Shown here piece after piece: positions 50,700 to 58,925 of a DNA stretch of 64,000 nucleotides. The DNA lies in the NCBI GenBank assembly GCA_020633195.1, contig JACKEC010000014.1:496001-560000 (forward strand), read 5' to 3'. How positions within the stretch are numbered: position 1 is the stretch's first letter; each line of letters begins with the position of its first letter. A program made the position numbers and the translations under genes. This DNA is from Sandaracinaceae bacterium. Lineage in GTDB: Bacteria; Myxococcota_A; Polyangia; Polyangiales; Sandaracinaceae. The notes under the pieces are model-generated. The model worked only from the letters and a program-made list of their open reading frames with translations, was not told where the DNA came from and searched no databases.

Positions 50700-50891
50700 A
50701 TGCACGAGCCGATGACGAATCCCGTGAGACCTGCCGCCGAGCCGCGTGCCCTCCGCATCCTCGCGAAGTCGGTGTTCAAGGAGCTCAAGAGCACGGGGCA
50801 CTCGCGCTCCGACATCGTCGCCTTCGCGACGGAGATGCTCTCGCTCGTGAGCACGGACATCCGAGAGGGCGGCGAGCCCACCGACGGCTGA
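50700..50891 (+). CDS. small conserved-looking helical protein
   Basis: A small soluble protein of 63 residues from ATG 50700 (ATG 50652, 50688 and 50712 are in frame). A strong AGGGGAGG-type ribosome site lies at about 50680-50687, directly before 50688 and 12 nt before 50700, so the start is uncertain. After a short polar lead, residues form two amphipathic helices (ALRILAKSVFKELKSTG, SRSDIVAFATEMLSLVSTDI) separated by a turn, a fold seen in small regulatory or sigma-interacting proteins. No family is named. It has its own candidate RpoN promoter and a clear terminator, so it is an independent unit. Confidence 0.6.
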   Translation: MHEPMTNPVRPAAEPRALRILAKSVFKELKSTGHSRSDIVAFATEMLSLVSTDIREGGEPTDG

Positions 50892-50953
50892 GCCGACCCC
50901 GACCGGCCTCGAGGCGGCCGCGAACGCCTCCGAACCCCTGCTTCCTTCGATCA

Positions 50954-50978
50954 CGCCCCGAGCTCGCTCGGGGCGTTT
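50954..50978 (+). terminator. intrinsic terminator after the small-protein gene
   Basis: CGCCCCGAG (50954-50962) and CTCGGGGCG (50967-50975) form a perfect 9-bp stem with a 4-nt loop, followed by TTT. This is the cleanest rho-independent terminator in the window. Confidence 0.8.
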
Positions 50979-51026
50979 CGCGTGGTGGCCCACACGACTC
51001 GTTGCGGGATCGACCCCGGGCCACGC

Positions 51027-51055
51027 TTGACGCCCACAATTGCGGCGAGTAGGTA
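51027..51055 (+). promoter_or_regulatory. promoter of the gap-pgk-tpiA operon
   Basis: TTGACG (51027-51032), 17-nt spacer, TAGGTA (51050-51055). The leader before ATG 51086 is about 25 nt and contains AAAGG as ribosome site, unlike the near-leaderless promoters elsewhere in the window. Confidence 0.5.
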
Positions 51056-51085
51056 AGCCCTCCAACCACCAGAAAGGTACGGGTC

Positions 51086-52099
51086 ATGGGCACCAAGATC
51101 GCCATCAATGGGTTCGGACGGATCGGTCGCTGCGTCGCGCGGATGCTGCACCAGCAGGGGTCGGACGACATCGAGCTCGTCGCGATCAACGACCTGACCA
51201 CGAACGAGACCCTCGCCCACCTGCTGAAGTTCGACTCCGTGCACCGGACCTTCGCGGCCGACGTCGCGCACGACGACGAGTCGATCACGATCGACGGGCG
51301 CAAGATCCCTTGCTTCGCGATCCCGGACCCGGCCGAGCTGCCGTGGAAGGACCTCGGCGTCGACGTGGTGCTCGAGTGCACCGGTCGCTTCGTCGACAAG
51401 GCGGGCGCGGGCAAGCACCTCACCGCCGGCGCCGAGCGCGTCATCATCAGCGCGCCGGGCAAGGCGGGGATCGACGGGACGTTCTGCGTCGGGATCAACA
51501 CCGACGGCTACGACCCCGCCACGCACCGCGTCGTGAGCAACGCGTCTTGCACCACGAACTGCCTCGCCCCGGTCGCCAAGGTCGTCCACGAGACCTTCGG
51601 CATCGTGAAGGGCCAGATGGTCACCGTGCACTCGTACACGAACGACCAGCGCATCCTCGACCTGCCGCACAAGGACCTGCGCCGCGCGCGCGCCGCGGCC
51701 ATGTCGATGATCCCGACCACGACCGGCGCCGCCAAGGCGATCGGCCTCGTGATCCCGGACCTGATGGGCAAGCTCGACGGCTCGGCGATCCGCGTCCCGA
51801 CCCCCGACGTCTCGCTCGTCGTGCTCACCGCGCAGCTCGCGAAGAAGACGACCGCCGAGGCCGTCAACGCGGCGCTCAAGGCGGCCAGCGAGGGCCCGCT
51901 GAAGGGCGTGCTCGGCTACGAGGAGCGCCCGCTCGTCTCGAACGACTTCATCGGGAGCACCTACAGCAGCGTCGTGGACGCCGCGCTCACGGGCGTGATG
52001 GGCGACGACCTGCTCCAGGTCCAGTCCTGGTACGACAACGAGTGGGGCTTCAGCGCGCGGATGCTCGACCTCACGCGCGTCGTCGCGTCGAAGGGCTGA
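51086..52099 (+). CDS. gap: glyceraldehyde-3-phosphate dehydrogenase
   Basis: A 337-residue phosphorylating GAPDH (EC 1.2.1.12), catalysing the NAD(P)-dependent oxidation of glyceraldehyde-3-phosphate to 1,3-bisphosphoglycerate in glycolysis. The nucleotide-binding start is KIAINGFGRIGR; the catalytic motif SNASCTTNCLAP carries the active-site Cys; the phosphate site TGAAKAIG and the end WYDNEWGFSARMLDLT are intact. Length is standard. It is first in the operon; pgk begins within a few bases after its stop, so the lower-glycolysis enzymes are made together. Confidence 0.97.
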   Translation: MGTKIAINGFGRIGRCVARMLHQQGSDDIELVAINDLTTNETLAHLLKFDSVHRTFAADVAHDDESITIDGRKIPCFAIPDPAELPWKDLGVDVVLECTGRFVDKAGAGKHLTAGAERVIISAPGKAGIDGTFCVGINTDGYDPATHRVVSNASCTTNCLAPVAKVVHETFGIVKGQMVTVHSYTNDQRILDLPHKDLRRARAAAMSMIPTTTGAAKAIGLVIPDLMGKLDGSAIRVPTPDVSLVVLTAQLAKKTTAEAVNAALKAASEGPLKGVLGYEERPLVSNDFIGSTYSSVVDAALTGVMGDDLLQVQSWYDNEWGFSARMLDLTRVVASKG

Positions 52100-52105
52100 G
52101 TGACC

Positions 52106-53293
52106 ATGCTCGAAGGCATCAAGTCGGTCCGCGACCTCGACGTCGAAGGCCGCAGGGTGTTCGTGCGCGTGGACTTCAACGTCCCGCTCGACGGTCAGAC
52201 CGTGACCGACGACACGCGCATCCGGGCCGCGCTGCCCACCATCCAGCACGTCATGGAGCGCGGCGGTCGGCCGGTGCTCGCGAGCCACCTCGGCCGGCCC
52301 AAGGGCAAGGTCGTGCCCGAGCTGTCGCTCGAGCCGGCCGGCGCGCGCCTCGCCGAGCTCCTCGACTGCGAGGTGCTGCTCGCCGACGACTGCATCGGCG
52401 ACGGACCGCGCAAGGTCGTCACCGATCTGCGCGACGGACAGGTCGCGCTGCTCCAGAACCTCCGCTTCCACGACGCCGAGGAGGAGAACGACGAGGCCTT
52501 CGCCAAGGAGCTGCTCCGGCTCGGCGAGGTCTACGTGAACGACGCCTTCGGGGCCGCGCACCGCGCGCACGCCTCCGTCGACGCCCTCCCCCGCATGATG
52601 CGGGTGCGCGGCGCGGGCCTTCTCATGGAGGCCGAGCTGCAGGCGCTCGGCGACCTGGCGACGGGCACCCCCAAGCGGCCCTACGTCGCCGTCCTCGGCG
52701 GCGCGAAGGTCTCCGACAAGATCGGCGTCATCGAGGCGCTGATGGGTCGGGTCGACACGCTCGTGATCGGCGGCGCGATGGCCAACACGTTCCTCGCGGC
52801 GCAGGGACGCTCGGTCGGCCGCAGCCTCGTCGAGGAGGACAAGCTCCCCCTCGCGCGGACGCTGATCGCCCGGGCCGAGGAGCGCGGCGTGGCCCTCTTG
52901 CTGCCCGTCGACGTCGTGGTCGGCGGGTCGCTGCGGGACACCGAGGGTCGCGTCGTCGCGGTCACCGAGATCGGCCCCGACGACATGGCGCTCGACATCG
53001 GTCCCCAGAGCGTGAAGCGCTTCGGCGAGACGCTCCGGATCGCGCACACGGTCCTCTGGAACGGGCCGATGGGCCTGTTCGAGAACGAGGCGTTCGCCGC
53101 CGGCACGTTCGGCGTGGCCGAGGCCATCGGCGCCGCGCAGGGCTTCACCGTCGTCGGCGGCGGAGACAGCGTCGCCGCCATCCAGCAGGCGAACATGGCC
53201 GACCGCTTCGACCACGTGTCGACCGGAGGCGGCGCGTCGCTCGAGCTGCTCGAGGGCCGCAAGCTGCCCGGCGTCGAGGCGCTGCGGACATGA
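52106..53293 (+). CDS. pgk: phosphoglycerate kinase
   Basis: A 395-residue phosphoglycerate kinase (EC 2.7.2.3), which transfers phosphate from 1,3-bisphosphoglycerate to ADP. Substrate-site segments RVFVRVDFNVPLD and VLASHLGRPKGK, the hinge region YVAVLGGAKVSDKI and the C-terminal nucleotide site FTVVGGGDSVAAIQQ with STGGGASLELLEG are all present. Length is normal. ATG 52106 is used; a GTG two codons earlier directly follows the gap stop and may be the actual coupled start. Its stop overlaps the tpiA start (ATGA). Confidence 0.97.
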   Translation: MLEGIKSVRDLDVEGRRVFVRVDFNVPLDGQTVTDDTRIRAALPTIQHVMERGGRPVLASHLGRPKGKVVPELSLEPAGARLAELLDCEVLLADDCIGDGPRKVVTDLRDGQVALLQNLRFHDAEEENDEAFAKELLRLGEVYVNDAFGAAHRAHASVDALPRMMRVRGAGLLMEAELQALGDLATGTPKRPYVAVLGGAKVSDKIGVIEALMGRVDTLVIGGAMANTFLAAQGRSVGRSLVEEDKLPLARTLIARAEERGVALLLPVDVVVGGSLRDTEGRVVAVTEIGPDDMALDIGPQSVKRFGETLRIAHTVLWNGPMGLFENEAFAAGTFGVAEAIGAAQGFTVVGGGDSVAAIQQANMADRFDHVSTGGGASLELLEGRKLPGVEALRT

Positions 53294-54048
53294 GGCGCCC
53301 CCTCATCGCCGGCAACTGGAAGCTCCACAAGACGGTGCCGGAGTCGATCGCGCTCGCGCGCTCGGTGCTCCACAACCTGCCGCGCGACGCGAAGGCGGAC
53401 GTGCTCATCGCGCCCGTCTTCACGGCGATCCACGCGGTGCACGCGGCCCTCGGCGAGAGCGGCCGGGTCGGGCTCGCCGCGCAGAGCTGCTACTTCCAGG
53501 ACGAGGGCGCGTTCACGGGCGAGGTGAGCCCCGCCCTCCTCAAGGACGTGGGCTGCGAGGCGGTCATCGTCGGCCACTCCGAGCGCCGACAGATCTTCGG
53601 TGAGTCGGACGAGACGGTCCGCCGCAAGGTCGGGGCGTGCCTGTCGCACGGGCTGACCCCCATCGTCTGCATCGGGGAGACCCTCGAGCAGCGCGAGCGC
53701 GACGAGACCGAGGGCGTCGTGCTCGGGCAGCTCGACGCGGCGGTCGAGGGGCTCGACGCGAGCAGCGTCCGCCGGCTCGTGATCGCCTACGAGCCGGTCT
53801 GGGCCATCGGGACGGGCCGGACCGCGAAGCCCGAGGACGCCCAGGCGGTGCACGCGGCGATCCGCGCCCGGGTCCTCGACCGGTTCGGCGAGGGCGTCGC
53901 GTCGGGCCTGCGCATCCTCTACGGCGGCAGCGTGAAGCCCTCGAACGCCGAGGAATTGCTGTCCCAACCCGACATCGACGGGGCCCTCGTGGGCGGCGCG
54001 TCGCTGGACGGCGACTCCTTCACCGCGATCGTCGCGGCCGCGCAGTGA
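53290..54048 (+). CDS. tpiA: triosephosphate isomerase
   Basis: A 252-residue TIM-barrel isomerase (EC 5.3.1.1) interconverting dihydroxyacetone phosphate and glyceraldehyde-3-phosphate. All catalytic residues are visible: Lys in AGNWKLHK, His in VIVGHSERRQ and Glu in VIAYEPVWAIGTG; the phosphate-binding ILYGGSVKPSN and LVGGASLDG loops complete the site. ATG 53290 overlaps the pgk stop (ATGA), so translation is coupled. The gap-pgk-tpiA order followed by secG is a classic arrangement in many bacteria. Confidence 0.97.
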   Translation: MRRPLIAGNWKLHKTVPESIALARSVLHNLPRDAKADVLIAPVFTAIHAVHAALGESGRVGLAAQSCYFQDEGAFTGEVSPALLKDVGCEAVIVGHSERRQIFGESDETVRRKVGACLSHGLTPIVCIGETLEQRERDETEGVVLGQLDAAVEGLDASSVRRLVIAYEPVWAIGTGRTAKPEDAQAVHAAIRARVLDRFGEGVASGLRILYGGSVKPSNAEELLSQPDIDGALVGGASLDGDSFTAIVAAAQ

Positions 54049-54064
54049 CCCCCGGCAGAATCGG

Positions 54065-54092
54065 TTGCACGGTTCGCGGGTTGGGCTAGGGT
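54065..54092 (+). promoter_or_regulatory. possible internal promoter before secG
   Basis: TTGCAC (54065-54070), 16-nt spacer, TAGGGT (54087-54092); the -10 ends 13 nt before ATG 54106. secG may thus be transcribed apart from the glycolytic operon. Confidence 0.3.
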
Positions 54093-54105
54093 CCCGGGCC
54101 TCGCC

Positions 54106-54840
54106 ATGTGGTTCACCCTCGTCTCCATCCTCTACGTGCTGATCTGCGCGTTCCTGATCGCCGTGGTGCTCCTGCAGCAGGGCAAGGGCGGGGGCATGGG
54201 CTCCGCCTTCGGCGGCGGCGGGGGTAGCAACACCGTCTTCGGCGGCGCTGGCGCGGGGAACTTCCTCACCCGGCTGACCGCGATCGCGGCGACCCTGTTC
54301 ATGGTGCTGTCGGCGGTGCTCGCGTACATGTCGACCAGCAGCCGCCGCGCCCTCCAGGCCCTCGAAGAGGTCGCCGCCGAGGAGCAGGCCGACTCGGCCA
54401 GCGCCACCGACGGCGCGGGCGACACCGACGACGTCACGGCCGAGCCGGAGGACGACGCGGAGGACGAGGACGAGCCTCAGACCACCGAGGACGTCATCGA
54501 GCGCGACCTCCAGGGCGCCCTCGACGAGCTCGCCGAGGATCCGGAGCTCGACGACGCCCTCCTCGAGGACGAGGCCGCCGAGCCCGAAGAGGCCGCCGAG
54601 CCCGAAGAGGCCGCCGAGCCCGAAGAGGCCGCCGAGCCCGCGCCCGCTCCCGCCCCCGCGGCGGCTCCGACCGCGCCCGCCCCTCGCCCCCGTCGCCCGG
54701 CCCGTCCGGCCGCGCCCGCGGATGACGCTCCGGCGCCTGCCGCCGCGCCCGCGCCCGCCGCCGATCCGGCGCCTGCCGCTGCTCCGGCGCCCGCCGCCGC
54801 TCCCGCGCCCGCCGCCGCTCCCGCCGAACCGGCGGAGTGA
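54106..54840 (+). CDS. secG: SecG preprotein translocase subunit with long C-terminal tail
   Basis: A 244-residue protein. Residues 1-78 are a standard SecG: first span FTLVSILYVLICAFLIAVVLLQQ (cited in part), the GKGGGMGSAFGGGG loop and the second span beginning ATLFMVLSAVLAYM. SecG helps protein export through SecYE. Usual bacterial SecG is about 75-110 residues; here 165 more follow: an acidic region (about 90-155), four EEAAEP units encoded by perfect 18-nt repeats, and an Ala/Pro-rich end. Long SecG tails occur in some delta-proteobacteria/myxobacteria, but this one is extreme. Topology puts the tail either in the cytoplasm or the periplasm depending on SecG insertion. Confidence 0.85.
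   Translation: MWFTLVSILYVLICAFLIAVVLLQQGKGGGMGSAFGGGGGSNTVFGGAGAGNFLTRLTAIAATLFMVLSAVLAYMSTSSRRALQALEEVAAEEQADSASATDGAGDTDDVTAEPEDDAEDEDEPQTTEDVIERDLQGALDELAEDPELDDALLEDEAAEPEEAAEPEEAAEPEEAAEPAPAPAPAAAPTAPAPRPRRPARPAAPADDAPAPAAAPAPAADPAPAAAPAPAAAPAPAAAPAEPAE
54571..54642 (+). repeat. four 18-nt tandem repeats inside secG
   Basis: Units at 54571-54588, 54589-54606, 54607-54624 and 54625-54642, each GAGGCCGCCGAGCCCGAA, with the last ending in GCG. They encode repeated EAAEPE. Such repeats can expand or contract by slippage. Confidence 0.85.
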
Positions 54841-54844
54841 GCGG

Positions 54845-57800
54845 TCACCAGGGGAGCTGGATCGTCGAGCCCGCCTCGAGCGCCTCGAGCGCCTTCTCCG
54901 CGGCCTTGACGTAGTCGGCGTGCCCGTGGTCCGCGGCGAGCCGCAGGATCTCTCGGAGCGCCGTCCGGGCCGCCTCGTCGTCGCCGCGCCCCTGGTCGAT
55001 GATCGCGAGGTAGTAGCGCCCCTGGATCAGGTCCCAGACGTAGCCGTGACGGGCCGCGTAGTCGTTCGCCTGCGCGACGTGGGTGCGGCCCTCTTTGCTC
55101 CCGAAGCGCGTGGCGTCGATGAAGCCGAGCACGCGCATGTTCGCCCACTGGAGCTTCTCGAACCCGTGGTCCCGGGCCGTCTCGTAGCTGTAGCGGAGCG
55201 ACGCGAAGGCGCGCTTGTAGTCCCCGAGCCGGAGGTAGCCCTCGCCCATGTTGTGGGCGTTCACCGCGGCCTCGTAGGAGAAGCCGTACTCCTTGGCGAG
55301 CTCGAGCGCCTTGCCCGCCGCGACCAGCGCGCGCTCGTGGTCGAGGCCGAAGAAGTGGACGAGCGACTCCATCTTGAGCATCTCGCACTCGGTGAAGCGG
55401 TCGTCGCCCGCTTCCTTCTGGAGCCGACGGGCCTCGTCGAGCGCCTCGAGCGCCGGCCGGCGCCGCCCCTCGGAGGCGGTCGCGAGGGCCAGCGGCACGA
55501 GGCACCGGATCTGCGCCTGCACGTCCTTGAGCTCGCGCGAGTAGCGCAGCGCCTCCTCGAAGCTGGCGGCGGCGCCGCGGTGCTCCCCCATCCGCATGTC
55601 GGCCTCCGCGGTCGACAGGATCACGTCGCGCAGCAGGCGCCGGTCCCCGAGCGACCGCGCGAGCGCGCTCGCCCGATCGAGCCAGCGGCGGCCCTCCTCG
55701 TTCGAGCCGGAGAGGTTCACGAGGAGCCGGCCTCGCAGCATCGACATCCGCGCGACGTCGGCGTCCCGCCCCAGGCTCTCGCAGAGCTCGACGGCCGCGG
55801 CCAGGCGCTTCGCGCTCGCCTCGAGATCCCGGCTGCGGAAGCCGAGATCCCCGATCCGCGAGTAGAGCTCGATCATGCGGTCACGATCCGGCTCGGCCAT
55901 CTGCGACAACAGATCGATGGCCCGCTCGAGCGCGGCGATCGCGCCGCCGAGCGCGTGCTCGCCCTCCAGCCGGTCCGCGGCCCGCACCATGTAGTCGACG
56001 GCGCGGCCGCGCTCCCCGGACTCGCGGTGGTGGTGGGCCAGCTTCTCGGCGAGCTCGTCGAGCCGGTGCGCGTAGAGGTGCTCGAACGCCTCGGCGATGG
56101 CCGCGTGGAGCTCGCGGCGCGTCTCGAGCGTCATCCCGTCCCGGAGCACCTCGCCGATCAGGTCGTGCGAGAAGTCGAGCTCGGCGTTGCCGCGCGTGAC
56201 CAGCCCCTTCGCCTCGAGCGCGGAGAGCGCCACGTCGACGTTGGCGGGCTCGTCTCCGACCACCTGCGCGAGCAGCTCGGCGGTGAACCGCTCCTGCGCG
56301 ATCGACGCGACCTGCAGCAGGTGTCGATCGCGGGCGCTGAGGCGCGCGAGGCGTGACGAGACGATGCCGCGCAGGGTCTTGGGGACCTCCACCTCGGCGA
56401 CCTGGGGGTCGTACTCGACGCGGCCGTCCTGGACCTTGATGGCGCCGGAGTCGGCGAGCGCCTTGAGGTACTCCTCCACGTAGAGCGGGTTGCCCCCGCT
56501 CTTGGCGGTGACCTCCCGCAGCAGCTCGAAGGGGACCTCCTCGGCCGCGAGCCGCGTCCCCGTGAGCCGCGCGACGTCGTCGTCGTCCATCGGGCCGAGG
56601 CGGAGCTCGAAGTAGCTCGGCACGTCCGTCCACGCGTGGACGAAGCCCGGTCGGTAGGAGAGGACGACGGCCACCCGCGCGTCGCGCGTGTCGCGGATCA
56701 GCCCGTCGAGGAGCTGCTGCGACTCGTCGTCCATGTTCTCGGCGCCATCCCACGACAGCACCGTGAGCCGGTCCTGCGCGAGCTTGAGGGTCATGCGCGC
56801 GAGCGCGTTGCGGAGCATCTGGGCCGCGCCCTCGGTCGGTCCCTCCGGCTCGACGCCGAGGGTCACGGCGACCGCCGCGATCTCGGCGGGCCCGAGGCCC
56901 AGCTCGCGGAGCCGGCCGAGCCGGTCGCGCACGTCTGCGTCGGCGACGAGCTCGTCGATCCCGAGCAGAGCCCGCAAGAGCTCTTGCGTCGCCGCGAGCG
57001 GGACCGTCCGGTTCTGCCGCGTGCACGTGGCCACGTACATCCCGACGTCGTGGCCGCCGAGGCGGAGCCGCCGGCTCGTCTCGAGGAGGAGCCGCGTCTT
57101 GCCGGACCCCGCGTCGCCGCTGACGCCGACCACCTTCATGCGACCGCGGTTGGCCGCGGCGAGCAGCTCGCCGATGCGCCGCAGCTCCTCGCGGCGGCCG
57201 ACGAACTTCCCGGACGCGTCGGCGAGGCTCCGCTCCTCCTCGACGACGTGCGGCGCGTCAGGTCCGTTGCCCATGGGGCTGGTCCCGAAGAGCCCCGCGA
57301 TCGCGCGGCGCGACTCCTCCGACACGCTGACCTGGCCGGCGCCGGCGCGATCGGCGAGCTCGCGCGCCCGCTCGCTCAGCCCGTCGAAGGACTCGTCGCG
57401 CACCGGATCGCCCTTCACGTCGACGAGCATGCGACCGCCGTGGATGCCGATCTGGACCGACACCTCGGGCAGGCCCGTCTGCGTCCCGGTGCGGGCCGCG
57501 CGGACGAGCCGCAGCGCGCAGCGAGCGGCGCCCTCGGTGTCGCGCCCGTCCGGATCGCGGACGCCGAACAGGAACAAGCGCATCGGGGAGCTGCCCGGCG
57601 GCGGCTCGTAGTCGACGGGGAGTCCGCCGAAGCGGTTGGCGATGCGATCGACGTGCGGATCGAGGAGGAAGCGCGGGTCGTTCGAGGCGATGACGAGCGC
57701 GGTGACGTCGCGCCGCTCCATCGAGGGGATGACGACGCTGCCGGTGTGGCGCCGCGTCGTGCGCGAGGTGCGGCGCGGGCCGCTCCGCGCGACGGGGACC

Positions 57801-58843
57801 TCCACCGGCGTCGCCTCGGGGGCGTAGCTCGACACCTCGCCGCCCGACGTCTCGCCGAAGACCGCGCGGAGCCGCGCGTCGTCGGGCGCCTCGGCGACCA
57901 TCTCGCTCGCGCGGCGGAGCTCCTGCAGGTACTCGGAGAGGTCGTGGCCGCCGACGCGGCGACCGCTCGAGAACAGGAACTGGACGAGGTCCTCGTAGAG
58001 CGCGCCGGCGTTCGGGTGCCGCTTCGCGGGATCCGCGGTCATCGCGCGCGCCGAGATCGACGCGAGCTCGTCGGCGATGCCGGGCACCCGCCGCTCGACG
58101 GGGATGAAGTCGGCGTCGCGGACGCGACGGAGCGTCTCGTACGTCGAGCGCGGATCGTAGAAGGGGTTCACCCCCGCCAGGAGCTCGTAGAGGACGACCC
58201 CGAGCGCGTAGAGATCCGTCTGCGCGTCGACCTCGTCGCCCCGCGCCTGCTCCGGAGACATGTACGCGTACTTGCCCTTGAGGACGCCCGCGTCGGTGCC
58301 CTCCTCGACCGCGAGCGCCGCCTTCGCAATGCCGAAGTCGGTCAGCTTCACCTCGCCCTCGAAGCTGATGAGCACGTTCTGCGGGGACACGTCCCGGTGC
58401 ACGATGTGGAGCTGCCGCTGCTGCGCGTCGCGTCGCCGGTGCGCGTAGTCGAGCCCCTTGGCGAGCTCGCTCACCACGTAGACCGCGAGCTCCTGGGGCA
58501 TCGGCCGGCCGTTCTTCAGCCCCCGCGCGAGCACCGTGGCGAGGTCGTAGCCCGCCACGTACTCCATCGCGATGAAGTAGGACTCGTCGGCGCGCCCGAG
58601 GTCGAAGACCTGCACGATGTTCGCGTGCGACAGCGTGACGGCGATCTTCGCCTCGTTGATGAACATCTCGACGAAGCGAGGGTTCTCGCTCAGCTCGGGG
58701 AGGATCCGCTTGATGACGAGGATCTTCTCGAAGCCCTCGACGCCGTGGGACTTCGCCTTGAAGACCTCGGCCATCCCGCCGCGCGCGAGCAGGTCGAGCA
58801 GCTGGTACTTGCCATAGAGGACGGGAGCGGCCGCTTGGCTCAT
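54845..58843 (-). CDS. giant Ser/Thr kinase with cyclase-like, ATPase and TPR modules
   Basis: A 1332-residue cytoplasmic signalling protein. An active Hanks-type kinase occupies about 12-285: LLARGGMAEVF, Lys45 in LVIKR, HRDVSPQN with Asp151, and DFG at 169-171. A linker leads to a domain (about 385-520) with the outline of a class III nucleotide cyclase homology domain (VTALVIASNDPR, VSVQIGIHGGRMLVD, SERARELADRAGAGQVSVSEESRR) but without clear catalytic Asp pairs, so probably a binding domain. Next is an ATPase (about 555-800) with P-loop GDAGSGKT and a weak Walker B, and finally about 450 residues of TPR-like helices. This is the layout of myxobacterial and plant-type multi-module kinases that integrate signals. 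Partners are unknown. Confidence 0.83.
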   Translation of the reverse strand: MSQAAAPVLYGKYQLLDLLARGGMAEVFKAKSHGVEGFEKILVIKRILPELSENPRFVEMFINEAKIAVTLSHANIVQVFDLGRADESYFIAMEYVAGYDLATVLARGLKNGRPMPQELAVYVVSELAKGLDYAHRRRDAQQRQLHIVHRDVSPQNVLISFEGEVKLTDFGIAKAALAVEEGTDAGVLKGKYAYMSPEQARGDEVDAQTDLYALGVVLYELLAGVNPFYDPRSTYETLRRVRDADFIPVERRVPGIADELASISARAMTADPAKRHPNAGALYEDLVQFLFSSGRRVGGHDLSEYLQELRRASEMVAEAPDDARLRAVFGETSGGEVSSYAPEATPVEVPVARSGPRRTSRTTRRHTGSVVIPSMERRDVTALVIASNDPRFLLDPHVDRIANRFGGLPVDYEPPPGSSPMRLFLFGVRDPDGRDTEGAARCALRLVRAARTGTQTGLPEVSVQIGIHGGRMLVDVKGDPVRDESFDGLSERARELADRAGAGQVSVSEESRRAIAGLFGTSPMGNGPDAPHVVEEERSLADASGKFVGRREELRRIGELLAAANRGRMKVVGVSGDAGSGKTRLLLETSRRLRLGGHDVGMYVATCTRQNRTVPLAATQELLRALLGIDELVADADVRDRLGRLRELGLGPAEIAAVAVTLGVEPEGPTEGAAQMLRNALARMTLKLAQDRLTVLSWDGAENMDDESQQLLDGLIRDTRDARVAVVLSYRPGFVHAWTDVPSYFELRLGPMDDDDVARLTGTRLAAEEVPFELLREVTAKSGGNPLYVEEYLKALADSGAIKVQDGRVEYDPQVAEVEVPKTLRGIVSSRLARLSARDRHLLQVASIAQERFTAELLAQVVGDEPANVDVALSALEAKGLVTRGNAELDFSHDLIGEVLRDGMTLETRRELHAAIAEAFEHLYAHRLDELAEKLAHHHRESGERGRAVDYMVRAADRLEGEHALGGAIAALERAIDLLSQMAEPDRDRMIELYSRIGDLGFRSRDLEASAKRLAAAVELCESLGRDADVARMSMLRGRLLVNLSGSNEEGRRWLDRASALARSLGDRRLLRDVILSTAEADMRMGEHRGAAASFEEALRYSRELKDVQAQIRCLVPLALATASEGRRRPALEALDEARRLQKEAGDDRFTECEMLKMESLVHFFGLDHERALVAAGKALELAKEYGFSYEAAVNAHNMGEGYLRLGDYKRAFASLRYSYETARDHGFEKLQWANMRVLGFIDATRFGSKEGRTHVAQANDYAARHGYVWDLIQGRYYLAIIDQGRGDDEAARTALREILRLAADHGHADYVKAAEKALEALEAGSTIQLPW

Positions 58844-58880
58844 CGGATCCTCGCGACGGTCCCCCCGAACATCGACCGGG

Positions 58881-58886
58881 AGTATA
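58881..58886 (-). promoter_or_regulatory. candidate -10 element of the giant kinase gene
   Basis: On the minus strand TATACT (58886-58881) within TATACTCCCGG, 37 nt before ATG 58843. No convincing -35. Confidence 0.4.
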
Positions 58887-58925
58887 AGGGATCTTGAGCA
58901 CTTTCGGCGAGCCGCGCGTACGCGC

